The notes beneath the pieces are model-generated. The model saw nothing but the letters and a program-made list of their open reading frames with translations. It had not been told where the DNA came from and made no database searches. Below, one piece after another: positions 1 to 11,757 of a DNA stretch of 64,000 bases. Origin of the DNA: Acholoe squamosa (lineage: Eukaryota; Annelida; Polychaeta; Phyllodocida; Polynoidae); NCBI GenBank assembly GCA_949317995.1, contig OX439039.1, positions 75,746,002-75,810,001 on the forward strand, given 5' to 3'. Position numbers and translations under genes: made by a program. How positions within the stretch are numbered: position 1 is the stretch's first letter; every line of letters starts with the position of its first letter.

Positions 1-91
1 GGGAGAAAAAAGGAGATGAAACATGTACTAGGGCCATATTCATTCTGGCACAAATGTTATTCCTTTTGGCCAGAAATGTATATATGCATGC

Positions 92-415
92 CAGAGGCGT
101 AGGAAGCAAATCTTCATTGGGGGGGGGGGGCCCAGAGGGGCCCACCTCGACCACCTTGAATTGTCGGCTGAAGCGCAATAGCGCCTATACATTTGTATAG
201 AAAAATAATTTTTGATGAATTCTAGATCAATTTTCCATATCCCATTACTATATCAATCTCACAGGAGATGCAAAGTTTTAGCTTCTTGTTCTATTTATTA
301 TGAATTCTTGGCAAATTATTTTTTTTTTGGGGGGGGCAGACATACTCAGGCCCCATCTCCTTTATGATTGGGGGGGCAGGCCCCCCTGCCCCCCCCCCCT
401 TTTCCTACGCCCCTG
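92..415. mobile_element. MITE with CAGGGGCGTAG-type ends, copy 1
   Basis: The left end CAGAGGCGTAGGAA and right end TTTCCTACGCCCCTG are inverted. Both ends run inward into poly-G or poly-C tracts (12 G at 119, 11 C at 389). The interior is AT-rich with no coding signal. The left 35 bp (cgtaggaagcaaatcttcattg then G-run) match the nested copy at 45387. Superfamily is uncertain; no clean target duplication is seen. Confidence 0.75.
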
Positions 416-1082
416 CATACTGACACGAAGTTGTGAAACAGAGCACGTGTGGGTATTACTGGGTGTTGCTATTGGAGCAGGATAACAGTGGTTGTTTTGG
501 GAAAGGGGGCCATGGGGGCTTGTCATTCCTAGTATCAGACTTGGAATGACTCTGGGGTTTTACTATGCCTTACTATGTCTTTTATCTGAGGGGATATGGG
601 AGGTAACAACAATCTAAAAATACAGGTAGGCCTACAGGTACAAGGTGATGCCGTTTTCTTGAGTCTCATCTAATGGTATCTTGTCATGCAAACACCCTCT
701 TGAGACTACACCTCATTCCAGAACAGAGAAAACTAGATCACCATACAACACCTGAAAACACTCACCCTCTACATTCCCTCAAGTTTGGGAGATGCATCCT
801 AGCAGGACCGTGACCTGGGACAATGACCTGTCTTTTTCAGTTAAAGCTGCCATCTCTTGCAGATGATGATCTTTCACACATTTGCCCTTTGCCTTGATCC
901 CCACACGTCATGCATCCTTCCTTATCTCTCAAGGACCCTATCCCTCCTCCACATGGCCCTCCAAGGTCCTCCCCCCAAGTCCCTCCAGGGCCCCACAACC
1001 CTGCCTGGTCCTGGTATGGCCTTTTCACAGGCCTCCAAAGGACCAGATTCACTCCTCCCTCCAGACCTGTAGTACTACTAGC
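416..1082. other. Intergenic or intronic, no feature
   Basis: No coding exon, RNA gene or clear repeat is seen. The stretch 880-1075 is C-rich on the plus strand and gives several overlapping short open frames, which is expected from composition alone. Confidence 0.5.
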
Positions 1083-1299
1083 TCTCTAAAGGCCACATGA
1101 TGCCCTTTTAAGATACAGATTCATCTGTTTTATGGTGTGCAATGCAGGGGCCTTGACTGAAAATATTCTGGCACTGCATTGCATCAAGGCGACCCTTGAA
1201 GGATGTGTCAACCCTGAAAATCAGCATGATGCATTAAAAAAGCCCTGGCGAGTTTCACACAAGGGTTGACGCCATGCCAGAATGATTACCTTAAGGGGT
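1083..1299. mobile_element. TTAA multi-hairpin element, decayed copy
   Basis: The left end ctctaaaggccacatgatgcc and right end ccttaaggggtag bracket decayed stems. The centre reads ggcgacccttgaagg...gtcaaccctgaaaatcagcatgatgc, matching the family's central GACCC stem. The GCCCTGGCGAG arm has lost its partner. Confidence 0.7.
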
Positions 1300-1496
1300 A
1301 GGGACCACCCAACAACGCATAAGGCCACTAGCCATGGTTATAGCACTGGGAGGTCATGAGGTATGTGAGTTGGATAGGAGGGGGCAGGAGGCATTGTGTG
1401 ATCGATGTGGCTGGTTAATATGCACCAAGGGACTCCAGCAGCTCCTCCCACCCACACCGTTATACTGTCTTAACAATGTAAGGGCCACCTATTGCA

Positions 1497-1760
1497 TTAA
1501 CCCTTTAAGAGCCGCTATTGCAGGAGTGCATCATGCCCATTGGTCGTTATGATGCACCAATTAAGGGCTGGCGAGACTGCTCGCCAGCACTTCATTGGAG
1601 TATCATCCTGACCCTTCTGGACTGTATCAGACGCGTAAGGTTAGCATGATGCATGATGAATGAAGCCCTTGTGAGTTACTCGCCATGGTTGTATTCATGC
1701 ATCATGCTGACCAATGGGTAGAGTAGAGTGCATTATGGTGCACTTAGAGCCCTATAAGCT
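1497..1760. mobile_element. TTAA multi-hairpin element, nearly complete copy
   Basis: The left terminus is TTAA followed by CCCTTTAAGAGCC. The first long stem (caccaattaagggctggcgag / ctcgccagcacttcattgg) is well preserved. The central GACCCTTCTGG...GTAAGGTTAGC stem and a second stem ending in gtattcatgcatcatgctgacc follow. The right end (agagccctataag) has decayed. This is a good example of the family's hairpin-hinge-hairpin layout. Confidence 0.85.
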
Positions 1761-2135
1761 AGCCCTCCAGTACCCTCTGCACTGAATGCATCCTGTACTG
1801 GTTGATGAGGCGGCTGGTGTACTGGAAGACCCCCCACTGACCAGCCCCCTCCCTGGAGGCACACAGCCTTATCCACCTCCTCCTGCTGGGGAGATGCTCT
1901 TTCTGACTGACCACTCCTCCTGCTCCTGCTCCTCATCTTCTGGCCAAAATTTGACAGAAAATGTTGAGTTTTGGATATTCATTAATATTTTAGTTTTTCT
2001 GCTATATAAACATCTCCTTCTGGCCACTCATTTTCCTGCTTACCTATTGACAGATCTCCTTATGGATTTGGCCAAAATTCTGACAGGATAATAGATAGCT
2101 TTGCCATCTGCCTTATTACATTGGAATCTGCAGAA

Positions 2136-2355
2136 TCGACCTCATCAATATTCTCTACACAGAATTTGAAACACTATACTAAATACTTTATTTACTGTCG
2201 TAAGTTATTGGATTCATAGAGTGATTGAATCCGGGGGATTGAATTTATGTTCTAAAGTCAAGATTTCACCAAATTCACGAGAGCCTATCTCATTTGTAGA
2301 GTGATTGAAATCATGTTTTAAAGTCAAGACTTTGCCAAATTCATGAGAACCAATC
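2136..2355. mobile_element. MITE with TCACGARTTTGGCCAAA ends, 3' end duplicated
   Basis: The right end (tttgccaaattcatgagaacc) is the complement of the family terminus. The block cagaatttgaaac...tttatttactgtcg...catagagtgattgaa matches the interior of the copies at 37303 and 61155. The last 75 bp occur twice in tandem (tagagtgattgaa...aaagtcaag...ccaaattc), so the copy has two right ends. TTGGCCAAA remnants at 1940-2080 may be another fragment. Confidence 0.6.
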
Positions 2356-2716
2356 TACTCTTAACCACAATGAGCAGCTCAGCCTCCCTAGCCTGCTGCA
2401 TGCGAGCAGCTGCACTGACTTCCTCCTTTTGCTGCTGACCACATATCCTTCTCCACTTCCTTCCTCCCACTGCCTATTTCCCCTCCCACTGCCCATCTGT
2501 CTCAGTTGTCCACATCCTCAATGTCTATGATACTGCCCATGTTTTACTATGGGCACTTAACTGATTGAGTCTTGATTGAGGAGCTCAAGTCTCTTCACTC
2601 TATTTGGAGAATGTTACTGTTCCCTCACCAATCTAGCTGTTCCAGCAGTAAAAGGTATTGACCGATATCACTGAAACCTTCTCTTCCTTACTCACTCCTA
2701 CATAAAAAGGAGATGA

Positions 2717-2787
2717 GATAAGTAGAACTTTTATCATTGTTATTGGTACTATAAGTAGAACTTTTATCATTGTCATTGGTGCTATGA
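2717..2787. repeat. Tandem duplication, about 35-bp unit, two copies
   Basis: The unit ataagtagaacttttatcat followed by tgttattggtact is repeated back to back with only a few changes (tgttattggtact / tgtcattggtgct). Confidence 0.85.
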
Positions 2788-3177
2788 TCACTATAAATCT
2801 AAAAATCATTTCCCTTCTCTCCATCTTTTCCTTTGTTCACCCCTCCCTAACATTGCAATGGATACATTGTTACACCATCAGAGTAGGCCTATACAAGTAG
2901 CAGTTGTAGAAGGAGGCTGGCCTATAAACTGCAGAAATTGGTGTCTGGCACAAGTAGAATTCTCCTACCTTGTACATGTATACAGGAGCTATTTTAGCAG
3001 TAATGTGGTATATAAGATCTGTCTAAGAAGACCTACGCATGCACGCCATGGCCTTGTTCTTATACCATGCATGCAACAGGTCTATCTGTCTATAGTGTAC
3101 ACGTAGTACATTGTCATCTGATCGTGACGTACTCGGGTACATGGTACTACGTCATTGCCATAACAATACGTCCTTAG
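2788..3177. other. No supported feature
   Basis: No exon, RNA gene or repeat is recognised. The interval between 2356 and the tandem duplication at 2717 is likewise plain, with a C/T-rich stretch at 2425-2520. Confidence 0.4.
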
Positions 3178-3425
3178 TCCTCTAAGGGCTTCATATCCTT
3201 TGATAAGCATGACATAAATTACTGTATTTCTGATAGGTAACTCATCAGGGATAATATGCTAGCACCACATCAATCCTTTGGTGATGACATATTCACAAGA
3301 GGTAGGTTTGATGCACCAAAGGGTGGGTATGATGCACCAATGCAGTGCTGGTGAGTTACTGACCTCAGCTATGCATTAAATTGATATTAACTATAGGGCA
3401 TCATGCATTCCATGAAGGATTAATG
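3178..3425. mobile_element. TTAA multi-hairpin element, degraded copy
   Basis: It starts ctctaagggcttcatatcc and contains tgatgcaccaatgcagtgctggtgagttact, the canonical long-stem left arm. The matching right arm is mutated beyond easy pairing (cctcagctatgcattaa). Confidence 0.65.
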
Positions 3426-3838
3426 AGGGTATTATACAGCCTTCACTGTAGTACAAATTTAAGGTCTATGTCCTGTACTTGTTGGCCTACTTCTGTATCA
3501 TATGAGCTTTGTACATCTATGTACATGAGGCCTATTGTATTTGCCTCTCTGTTTTCAGTCAATTTCCCAGTTATGAGTTCCCTTTGTTGTATGTGAATCA
3601 GACATAGGATATAGGTCTATGAGTGCATCTGAGTAACAGGGTAGTATGTCTCGCTGTCCTCAGTACATAAGTATTATTTATGTGGCAACCATGGCATGCA
3701 TTGAAAGTGACTACAGTATAATGCATATTGTGTGTCATGTAAAGGTTCTCTGGAGAATCGTTGACCTATAAAGGTCATGATGAGTACATTTTTAAAGGTT
3801 TGAAGATCATGCCCTAAAAATGTATTTATTTATTTAGG

Positions 3839-3950
3839 TCTTAGTAAAGTTTGGGTAGAGAAATCCTAGTGGTAGAGAAATCTTAGTAAAGTTTGGGTAG
3901 AGAAATCTCCAAAATTAGGGAAGGAGAGATTTCTTCAAAATTAGGGAAAC
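3839..3950. repeat. Short tandem repeats of gtttgggtagagaaatc
   Basis: cttagtaaagtttgggtaga occurs twice, 43 bp apart (3839 and 3882). It is followed by two copies of tcaaaattaggga-like sequence and a reversed agagatttctt. It looks like a small local expansion. Confidence 0.75.
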
Positions 3951-4341
3951 AAATTACCTTAAAATCAAATTATTTTTCCCTGACCTTTCATCTTTAACAC
4001 TGTCAGTAAAAAGTGAAGGTCGCATTAAGTCTCCTTTCTGCTCACAACTTTATTTATACATGTGTATTCCAGTGTACTTAGAAATAGTGAGTCCCATGTC
4101 TCAGAATGCAATATCAGCATACCTATACAATAAGAAGTATAATACCCTTTACCAAGAAGTGGTCCAGATGAATAACAATAAGCCCATGGAGTTATTGAAT
4201 CCCAGCCAGACGTGAACACATATCGTGTGTTTTGCCTGAACTGTGTGGACTCCTTAGGAAAATAGGAAGCACTATAGGTAGGCCACTCCATGGTAAATAA
4301 AGCCTTAGGGCCCTCCACGGTTTTCCTCCATGTGATAGTTT

Positions 4342-4580
4342 TAAGGGCTGCGTGATGCATTAACGCAACATGCATTAGTGTATCATGCTCTTTTGATGTC
4401 ATGATGCAGGAATGCATCCTGGTGATTCTACAGACCATGGCTGCTTTTATGCATCATGCCGATCCTGTGGGGTAGATGCACTGGGAAAAGATTGGACTGA
4501 TGCCCCAATGCAGTGCTGTAAAAAGTAGACAACTGGATATGATTTCTAAAAAGTACTCTGCAGCCCTCAAAGGTTTAACA
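4342..4580. mobile_element. TTAA multi-hairpin element
   Basis: The left end ttttaagggctgcgtgatgc and right end gcagccctcaaaggtttaac are in inverted register. The terminal small hairpin (gatgcattaacgcaacatgc) and the central ccgatcctgtggggtagatgc block are recognisable. The second long stem is broken after caatgcagtgctg. Confidence 0.8.
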
Positions 4581-5599
4581 CCACATGGGCTGGCCTATAT
4601 AGTGACACATATCACCCTATTATAGGAAGGTGTTGGGATGTGGGATGCCCCACGACCTTGTGACACTATAGTGACAGTGGACCCTCTCCACCACTGACAG
4701 TTGGGACAGCCACCCTAGTTTCTGCAGAGGAACAAATATTTAGGATATGGGCTTGGGCTCAGGACCTCTGGCCCCTTCCCCTCCCTGTACTGTGTATAAC
4801 TATTGCCCTGCCTTCCTATCCACAATCCAGTACAATCGATGGTCTACATAGCATGAGTTACAATTTGGTGGTTGGAGGATTTGAGGAGGATCTGGGTTAG
4901 TTGTCATGTCATGGAACTGGGAAAATAAAGGAATCTTTGAATCTGGGCATGCTTGTGATGGCAATGCTGTTACATGAGGGATATTCCCTTTTTGAAATAC
5001 ACTACAGTATACTGTACATTTAGCCCAGAGCAAGATAAATATATATGAACTCTTCTTTACCTCTCCGTACGAGAGATAACCATGACCACTCTAATTTCAA
5101 GATACTCTTGCAAACCAAAACTTGTTACTCGAAGTCACTCATCACATCGATTAGTGAAGATAATACAAGGATCTTCTCTCAAACACCACAAGAAATTAAC
5201 CTGCCTTCACAATCCAAAGTATCTGCTAAACCTCTACCAAAAAATCCATTGAATTTATAAGAGATCACTTGCTTTTGTGCCTCAGCTATGCGCAAACAGA
5301 CTACAGTATACAGCCTATGTATTATGATTCAAACTTGTGTTTTGGGACTTATACAACAGGGGCTTGAGACATGAGGGTATTATACGGGCTAACACGCAAA
5401 ATAAGTCCCCATCACGCACCCTGAGGGTGGCAGGGTGCCAGCAGCCCCCTACAGGATAGGTCCTCCACGGTGTCACATGCAGCTATTACTGTGGGATCCT
5501 CCACTATAAGGAGGTTACTGTGTGAAGTATGTAAGGTTCAGGGTGTGGAGAGAGTGGTATGTTCTGGCTCATTACATGGTGTTCACCCTACTCTATAAC
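4581..5599. other. No supported feature
   Basis: No conserved exon is seen. Short frames on both strands (for example 5045-5260 plus) have ordinary length and no flanking splice signals of note. Confidence 0.4.
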
Positions 5600-5855
5600 C
5601 CATTGCTGGGAGCATAATGCCTCAAGCATTATGATTACTGATTTTGCCACCATGATGCACCAACAGTGTGTAGCAGGGTGGTTACTCCCCAGGAATGCTT
5701 TAGTGAATCATAACGAGCTATACTGATCCTTCAGCAATGACTCAACCCTGAAAGGCAAGAATGTGGCACTGGAGAGTATCAGCTGCATTCATACATTATT
5801 GTCACAGAATATGAGCATTTATGCACTATGCAACACTTAACTTTAAGGGTTAAAC
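5600..5855. mobile_element. TTAA multi-hairpin element, old copy
   Basis: It is recognised from cataatgcctcaagcattat, accatgatgcaccaacagtg, the central actcaaccctgaaaggcaag and the right end ctttaagggttaaacc. Stems are heavily mutated, so this is an older insertion than the one at 57093. Confidence 0.65.
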
Positions 5856-6556
5856 CTTTAGGTTTAATGAGATAACTGTATAAGCTATGTGAACTTTGGT
5901 GTACTAAAGGTTGCATGTACTACAGGCCCATCCCATGTGTTAATACTACCATAACTCTGCTACTAACTCCTCTGTGGATAGTACCCAATCTCAGGTGATC
6001 TATGGATTTAGTGGTTTGGATCCTCAGCACCCAGCTACATTGGATCCTATATCTTGATGTATGATCCTCCCTTTAAAACCTTCACAGGGCAGAGATATAC
6101 TGTATGTCGTAACCCGTAATTTAACCAACATCCCCAAAATAGATAGATACTACATGATGCATGTGTATCTGGTTCTGGGCTTCTTAGAACCCCAAAATAC
6201 CCGGATCTTCACCCACCTCCGCGACATACCAACCATCCTACCCCTCCTACACACACCCTAGCCTTCCCCCATACCCTCTGGAGGGGTATAGATGAGTTTG
6301 GATGAAGATGGATTGACAAGGAGATGCACATCTTAGCATTAGGAGCCGATCTCAGCCCCTCATCCCTCCTCCAGTCCCTCAGCTCCAAGGGGTAACTTCA
6401 ATCTCCCATCTCCAAACACAGTCTCAGTAGTCTACACGACTACCAGATTTCAATCTCCAAACCGAGCCCATTCTAGACATCAAGATGGACATCAGTGATA
6501 GGATAGAGCTGTGCCGCCGCTATGTTAATCCATAGGGGCTATATCACCTTGAGGAG
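5856..6556. other. No supported feature
   Basis: A C-rich stretch (6200-6270) gives a short open frame with no splice context. Nothing else is recognised. Confidence 0.4.
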
Positions 6557-6835
6557 ATTTAGCCCTTTTAAGACTAAGTCATTGGCGGATCCAGGGAGTT
6601 ATAAAAGGGGGTGCACCCCCTATTTCTGAGCAAAATTTGGGTCCAAAATAAGTGTACGAATTATTCAGTACAGACAAAGAGTAGGAACGTATGCCACTGT
6701 GCCCCCTCCTAAATCCGCCTTCTAATTTGGCCGAAGGTTCGACACGATGCACGCGCAAGTCCCCAACACTATATTGCTGTATCATGCGGACCTATAGGAA
6801 CAGAATGCCAAAGACATCATGCAGCCCTTAAAGGG
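6557..6835. mobile_element. TTAA multi-hairpin element split by another MITE
   Basis: The left end gcccttttaagactaagtca (6561) and right end gacatcatgcagcccttaaagg (6812) belong to one copy, interrupted at 6583-6720 by a GGCGGATCC element. The right end runs directly into the next copy at 6822, sharing one CCCTTAAAGGG. Confidence 0.6.
6583..6720. mobile_element. MITE with GGCGGATCC ends, nested
   Basis: The left end tggcggatccaggg and right end cctcctaaatccgcc are inverted, and subterminal gggggtgcaccccc and gtgccccctcct pair as well. It is 138 bp with no coding content. It sits inside the copy at 6557, so it arrived later. The TIR style is hAT-like, but no target duplication is clear. Confidence 0.7.
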
Positions 6836-7078
6836 CCACTGATGCAGCAGTGCATCATGCCCATTGGTTGTCATGATGTACTAATGAAGTGCAGGCGAGA
6901 CTGCTCGGCAGCACTTCACTTGAGGATCATGCCGACCCTCTGGGGTCGCATCTACCTTTTGGGGTCGGCATGATGCTTGAGTGCAGCTGTGGCAATTTAT
7001 GCCAGAGCTGCATTCATGCATCATGACGACCAATGTGCATGATGCATTAATGCATCAGCAGCCCTTAAAGGGTTAATC
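6822..7078. mobile_element. TTAA multi-hairpin element, well preserved
   Basis: It runs from GCCCTTAAAGGGCC to GCAGCCCTTAAAGGGTTAA. Stem 1 pairs tgaagtgcaggcgag with ctcggcagcacttca. The centre pairs gaccctctggggtcg with ccttttggggtcgg. Stem 2 pairs gagtgcagctgtggc with gccagagctgcattc. The outer small hairpin is gcatgatgcattaatgcatc. This copy shows the whole design. Confidence 0.9.
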
Positions 7079-7734
7079 CATATGAGCATATATCAGCTGG
7101 AGGAGCTTTTAACGAGGCTGACAGTTAAATCAATATCATCCTACCCGAGGTGGCAGCCTCATCATCTTTAGAATATATCCATAGGATTAGCTCGTAAACA
7201 CAGCCTTCAGTTATCCTATAGATCAGATACAATTTAAGCCACTGATATTGGGGCTGGGTATGTGTAGTTATACTCTCTAGACCAGTCTCCTTCCTTTACA
7301 AAAAGAGATATTCTACTAAAAGAGTAAAGATTCAATTTTGGACTCTTGAGGTGATGACCTGACTTAATTTGAAACTGGATAATTTGTAAAAGTCCAGCCG
7401 ACAGACAGTTACAATTGCTGGTGAGATGCTTGACAGTAAATTTGAAAATAGTACTCTTGAGTACTTTCATAATAGGCTGTTACAAATAACTGTATACGGT
7501 TGCACACTTTGAATACAATACAGATGGTTTAAACACGCTATGTGTATCACTAGTTATGATTCTGAGAATTATAGATAATCAATAATGATGCACCCATGGC
7601 CTCCATGATTGAGGCTAGTGATTCTGACACATGTAAAAAGGGACCTAGTGGTGCGTGTGAAGCACAGCCCCTGCATGACAACGTAGATTGAACATGGAGG
7701 AGAAAGGGTGATGGGGGTCAGTGGGGGATCCATG
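7079..7734. other. No supported feature
   Basis: AT-rich sequence with no exon-like segment. The minus frame at 7234-7470 lacks splice support. Confidence 0.4.
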
Positions 7735-8150
7735 CTACTGGCCTTTTAAGGGTCACATGATGCCTCCAGGTTCATGTACCTTTGTCGTCATGATGCACCA
7801 ATGCAGTGCTGATGAGTCAACCCCATCAGTGGTGCATTGGTATTGGGTGTAAGCGGAACTAGAGTCGGTTCTGGCGACATGCACTGATCAGCTGATAAGG
7901 TACCCATCATGACAAAGCCTTTGACATAAATGTGCTTTGCCACCTTTGGCAGGATCAGCAAAATTCAAAATGGTGGGCCCGCTGGTTGTGGGTCTAGGCT
8001 ACTATATCATGCCGACCTTTCGCGTGGATCTCAACCCTTAGAATGTATTATAAATGTCACAAGTTTCTTGTCATGATAAATTGATGATTTTGATATGGTG
8101 ACAAACGGGCATAATTCAATAAAACATTTTGCAGCCCTGAAAGAGTTAAG
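7735..8150. mobile_element. TTAA multi-hairpin element, enlarged or composite
   Basis: The left end ggccttttaagggtcacatg, the stem caccaatgcagtgctgatgag / catcagtggtgcattggt and the right end ttgcagccctgaaagagtta are present. A second atatcatgccgacctttcgc block lies at 8007. The 415-bp length exceeds the usual 250, so bases 7900-8000 are either an insertion or the junction of two copies. Confidence 0.7.
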
Positions 8151-8233
8151 CCAAACATGTCCAACATGCCCCCACTTCCCCTCCCCATCTCTAATACGGC
8201 TAGGTACCAGCGCATTCACCCCTATACTAAAGC

Positions 8234-8533
8234 ATGGCGTGCTGGCCGCTAGTTGCCGGCGTGATGGACGTCTCCTTTATAATGTCAACGTGTCTCGCGA
8301 GGCACCAGCGGGGCACGATTGTCGTCTGCTTGGTGACTGTGCAAACTGACCACGTGACCTTACAGAAAGGACCTCTGGCCAATAGGATCCACCCCAGGGA
8401 AATATGTCATTGTGATGGCGGTAAAGAGGTGGGCTATGGCATATATTGCCAGGCATTCACAGCCTACAGGTCCCTATTTAGACATACTGCATGTACTTTG
8501 TCCCTTTCCTTCATTGCAGCCTTGCCACTTTAA
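8234..8533 (+). CDS. Uncertain ORF of 99 codons beside a promoter-like cluster
   Basis: An ATG in good context (aaagcATGGCG) opens a 99-codon frame (MACWPLVAGVMDVSFIMSTC at the start) that I do not recognise. It overlaps a CpG-rich patch carrying TCTCGCGAG (8293), CACGTG within GACCACGTGACC (8351) and CCAAT (8379), words typical of broad metazoan promoters. The frame may be a by-product of the CpG-rich composition rather than a gene. No splice junction is claimed. Confidence 0.15.
   Translation: MACWPLVAGVMDVSFIMSTCLARHQRGTIVVCLVTVQTDHVTLQKGPLANRIHPREICHCDGGKEVGYGIYCQAFTAYRSLFRHTACTLSLSFIAALPL
8290..8385. promoter_or_regulatory. Promoter-like cluster: TCTCGCGAG, CACGTG, CCAAT
   Basis: TCTCGCGAGG at 8293, GACCACGTGACC around 8351 and GGCCAAT at 8377 fall within 95 bp in a locally CpG-rich patch, in an otherwise CpG-poor window. 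These are known core or proximal promoter elements in animals. Orientation and target are unknown. Confidence 0.35.
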
Positions 8534-10097
8534 CTTCTTAGACTTTTTTCCCTCCTTATTTCCTCCTTTTATCGCTCAGCTCACCTACACAAAATGCTCC
8601 CTTACCAATGTTTTAAGTTCACCCCTGCAAGGTTTTAACATCTCCCGCTGCATCAGTGCATCCTGACTAAAAAAGAAAATAACCAGGTCCCTCAAACAAT
8701 GGCCTCAGTTTAGAAACCTCTTTTATGCCCCAAATCTGGTAAAGAATAGAGGGGCGTGTCCCTCCTTTTACCAACAAATAGAGTCACCCCCCCCCCACTC
8801 CTTTTACAAAAAAATAGATATACTGCTGCTAACGGGTTTAGCCCCAAGCCTGTTGGATCCCAAGTTGTCAGTACCGTCTGTAAAAAAAATCCTCTCTCCA
8901 GGAGCCCTCTATTGACCACCGGCTACTCCAGATCCTAAAGTTGGGATCCAATCCACAATCCCTCCACCCCAGCCATCCCCTTAGACCTATCACTGCCCTT
9001 CCCATACAACATCCCAAACACGATCCTCAGGCCATCCATGGGATTAGGCTCATGGCCGTTTGGGCCTCGTTGTCGAACCAAGCCTCATTGTCGCACCTTC
9101 AATCATCCAATCAGGAGCCAGCAGGCCATTCGGCCCGGGACGGACGAAGGTCGCGAGTTGCGCAGTAACTTTACGACCGTTAGTTTCCTGGAATAGGGTT
9201 TGTGGGAGATCCCGAACGAGGCTACGGGTTGTCAAGGTCAGGCGTTGCCTGTAGAACGGTCTTGTAACCACGGACATCCATTTGCCAAATACTTTAAAGG
9301 TAGATTCACCGTGGTTGCACATATGCCCTCAGCCAAACCCTTGGACTTTTGAATACCCATTCACCCCGGATATTCTTTTTGTCGATTTTATTCAGGTTTA
9401 GGTATAATTCTTTCCAATAACGAACACTTTTGAGACTTTAGTATGCACAATAGCTATAAATACAGGCTTCAGGCTACATGTGAATTCACCCTGGTAAGTC
9501 CTAAATATTAAGACTTTTAGATTAGAATTACATATATTTGGGCAATAGTTTATACTTATTGAACCCAAAAGACACACATATAAATATGTTTTCAATCAGA
9601 AGAAGCAGCATTCCATAAGAAAAGGGCACACAGTAGATACCCGTAACTGTCAGAAATGATATACTGAATGCAAAAGGAGGGACATAACATGAAAAAAAGA
9701 CTATTACACTAGTGCCTGAGAAATACAGGGGAAGTCCTATGATCTCAGCCGAGGTGAATAAGTACATGCCTGATTATTAATCACACTTAAAAAAAGATCT
9801 TACAGCTTCTATACTCCTACAATCCAGAAATAGTATTACACAAAAGGCGAGCTACTCTCTAAATAGCTCACAGAAGAATCAGACCTTGCTGTTTTCAATC
9901 TGTCACATCCAGATAGATTAGTTTGTTCTACACGAGCAGGATTACTTCTACCTGTATATAGAACTGTGCACAAAGAGCTGCTCGTGATAGAGGCATATAT
10001 CTACATAGGGCACTTAGTAGGTGGCATTGATTGTGAAGATAAAGAAAATATATCACTATATGAGAAAATGGAGGAGCTAGGAGCTTAGAACCTCATG
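8534..10097. other. Mostly unrecognised
   Basis: A C-run of ten lies at 8787. A mildly CpG-rich section lies at 9050-9260 (gtcgaaccaagcctc, cggcccgggacggacg, cgaacgaggctacggg) without a recognised motif set. The rest is plain AT-rich sequence. Confidence 0.35.
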
Positions 10098-10358
10098 ATA
10101 GCCCTCTAAAGATTAAGGTTGTTAGGATACCTTCAGATTCACTTATCATTACAGTCATGATGCACCATGTGGATGCCTCGCCAGTGCTTCATTGGTGCAT
10201 CATGCTGACCTTCGTTGAGTGCATCAGTCATAGACAGTTAGCATTATGCATAGTTGTAGATTTGGTATGGGACGTTTCAGGCTTAAGATCCTGCATCACA
10301 ACATCCCTAGACAAGACACTCACATGGCATGAGAGTTTATACAGGCATTAAAGGGTTA
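10098..10358. mobile_element. TTAA multi-hairpin element
   Basis: The left part agccctctaaagattaagg, the stem catgatgcaccatgtgg...ccagtgcttcattggtgcatcatg, the hinge ctgaccttcgttg and the right end ggcattaaagggttaac identify it. Only one long stem is still complete. Confidence 0.75.
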
Positions 10359-10565
10359 ACATCTGACAGGGCGAGCAGCTCACACCTTGCTCTTTCCTAC
10401 TGTGCCCCTAGGATTGATGTGCTCACTCACTCACTCAGCCTCCAGCTCCCTCCTCAGTAGTTCTTTAGGCCAACTGATACAGGCCAACATCTGAGATATT
10501 GAATGGATCCAGTGTTGTGATCCTAAATATAGTGTAGATTCACATTGAGATGGACATATAGTTTG

Positions 10566-10728
10566 AATTAAACATTTGAATTTGAATATCTTTTTAATTA
10601 TCAATACATTCTATGCACTCTTATTTGTATAATTTAACTGTCCCTTTTCCAACAAAGAACAATGAAATAGCTTCATGTGATAAACAAATAACAACCAAAT
10701 ACTCAAATTCAAATTTCATATTCAAGGA
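10566..10728. repeat. AT-rich inverted repeat, possible MITE
   Basis: acatttgaatttgaatat on the left and ctcaaattcaaatttcatat on the right face each other across about 120 bp. A plus frame beginning at 10731 (60-70 codons, containing the run NLPYNPGRHVPYTDGDQR) directly follows but has no convincing splice signal. Confidence 0.45.
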
Positions 10729-11061
10729 ATGTGTCCGACTTTAATATGGCGAATCTACCCTACAACCCAGGTAGACACGTCCCCTACACAGATGGTGATC
10801 AAAGAGTGTCACTATCAGCCCAACCACCACCAGGAGGGTTGATTAGATTTGCTCCAGCATGGAGGTGGGTGATACAGTGTAATGTAGCAGTATTGAAGAC
10901 AGATAGGAACCTCAGACCACAGCACAGCATCTGCCTATAGATATCTATTATATATACACAATACACAGCTGTTCTTTAGACCACCTACATGGAGTTTACA
11001 GACATGGTACATGAATTATCTAAGTACTCAATGTGCTGCTTGGATGTTTCAATCTCATTTC

Positions 11062-11225
11062 TCTTGCCATGATGCCCCAATGCAGTGCTGCTACTTCAAG
11101 AGTATATCAGCTTGAGTGCATCGGCATTACATATGAATGTAGCCCTGGGGAGGTATTCATTCAGCATAAAGACCAAAGGCGAGTAGTCCATTAAAGCATT
11201 GTATGACATTTAGATGGTTAAAACA
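11062..11225. mobile_element. TTAA multi-hairpin element, partial
   Basis: It contains ccatgatgccccaatgcagtg, gtagccctggggaggtattc and the right end catttagatggttaaaac. The left terminus is missing or unrecognisable. Confidence 0.65.
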
Positions 11226-11757
11226 ATATACATTGACTGTGGTAAGAGAGAAAAGGCCTGTTCCTTACGGGGACAAAGTGCTCAGATGATATTCCTTACA
11301 TCTTTCCACCTCTACATGTTCCCATCTAAGATCTTTATGGACTCAATGCATTAATGGCTCGCCCTTTGTAATCAAAAGGATATACCCTTTAATGTTGGGG
11401 ATTGTATTTCTGGGACAAAGGCTTGTCCAAAATTAAAATAAGAGGTTTCCTTGATAGGTGTCTATATGTTGCTGATGGCAGTCAAAGTATTCAACATTGC
11501 ATTGAGCAATCACTGGAAAAATGCTATGATATAAAGCGTATTCTTTAGTTGCATTCCAGGCTATGTTATTGAACTTGCTATTTTAATTTGACCATGAATG
11601 ACAGAAACATGTCATTCTGTACTGACTTTGAGCCAAAGGCTTCTGCACACCATATCTATTATTTCACCTTCAAAAATACCATAATCTGCTTAACTTGGTT
11701 CCAAAAGGGAATATTTTGGTACAAGAAAAGTGAGGAAAATATGTGATTTATACTTAC

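Noticed and set aside
3835..3950. ttaggg words as telomeric repeat
   Set aside because: Only isolated aattaggga words within a short local repeat; no tandem TTAGGG run.
6722..6760. tRNA-like word ggttcgac near 6736
   Set aside because: No A-box, acceptor stem or anticodon arm at the required distance. No tRNA or rRNA gene is supported anywhere in the window.
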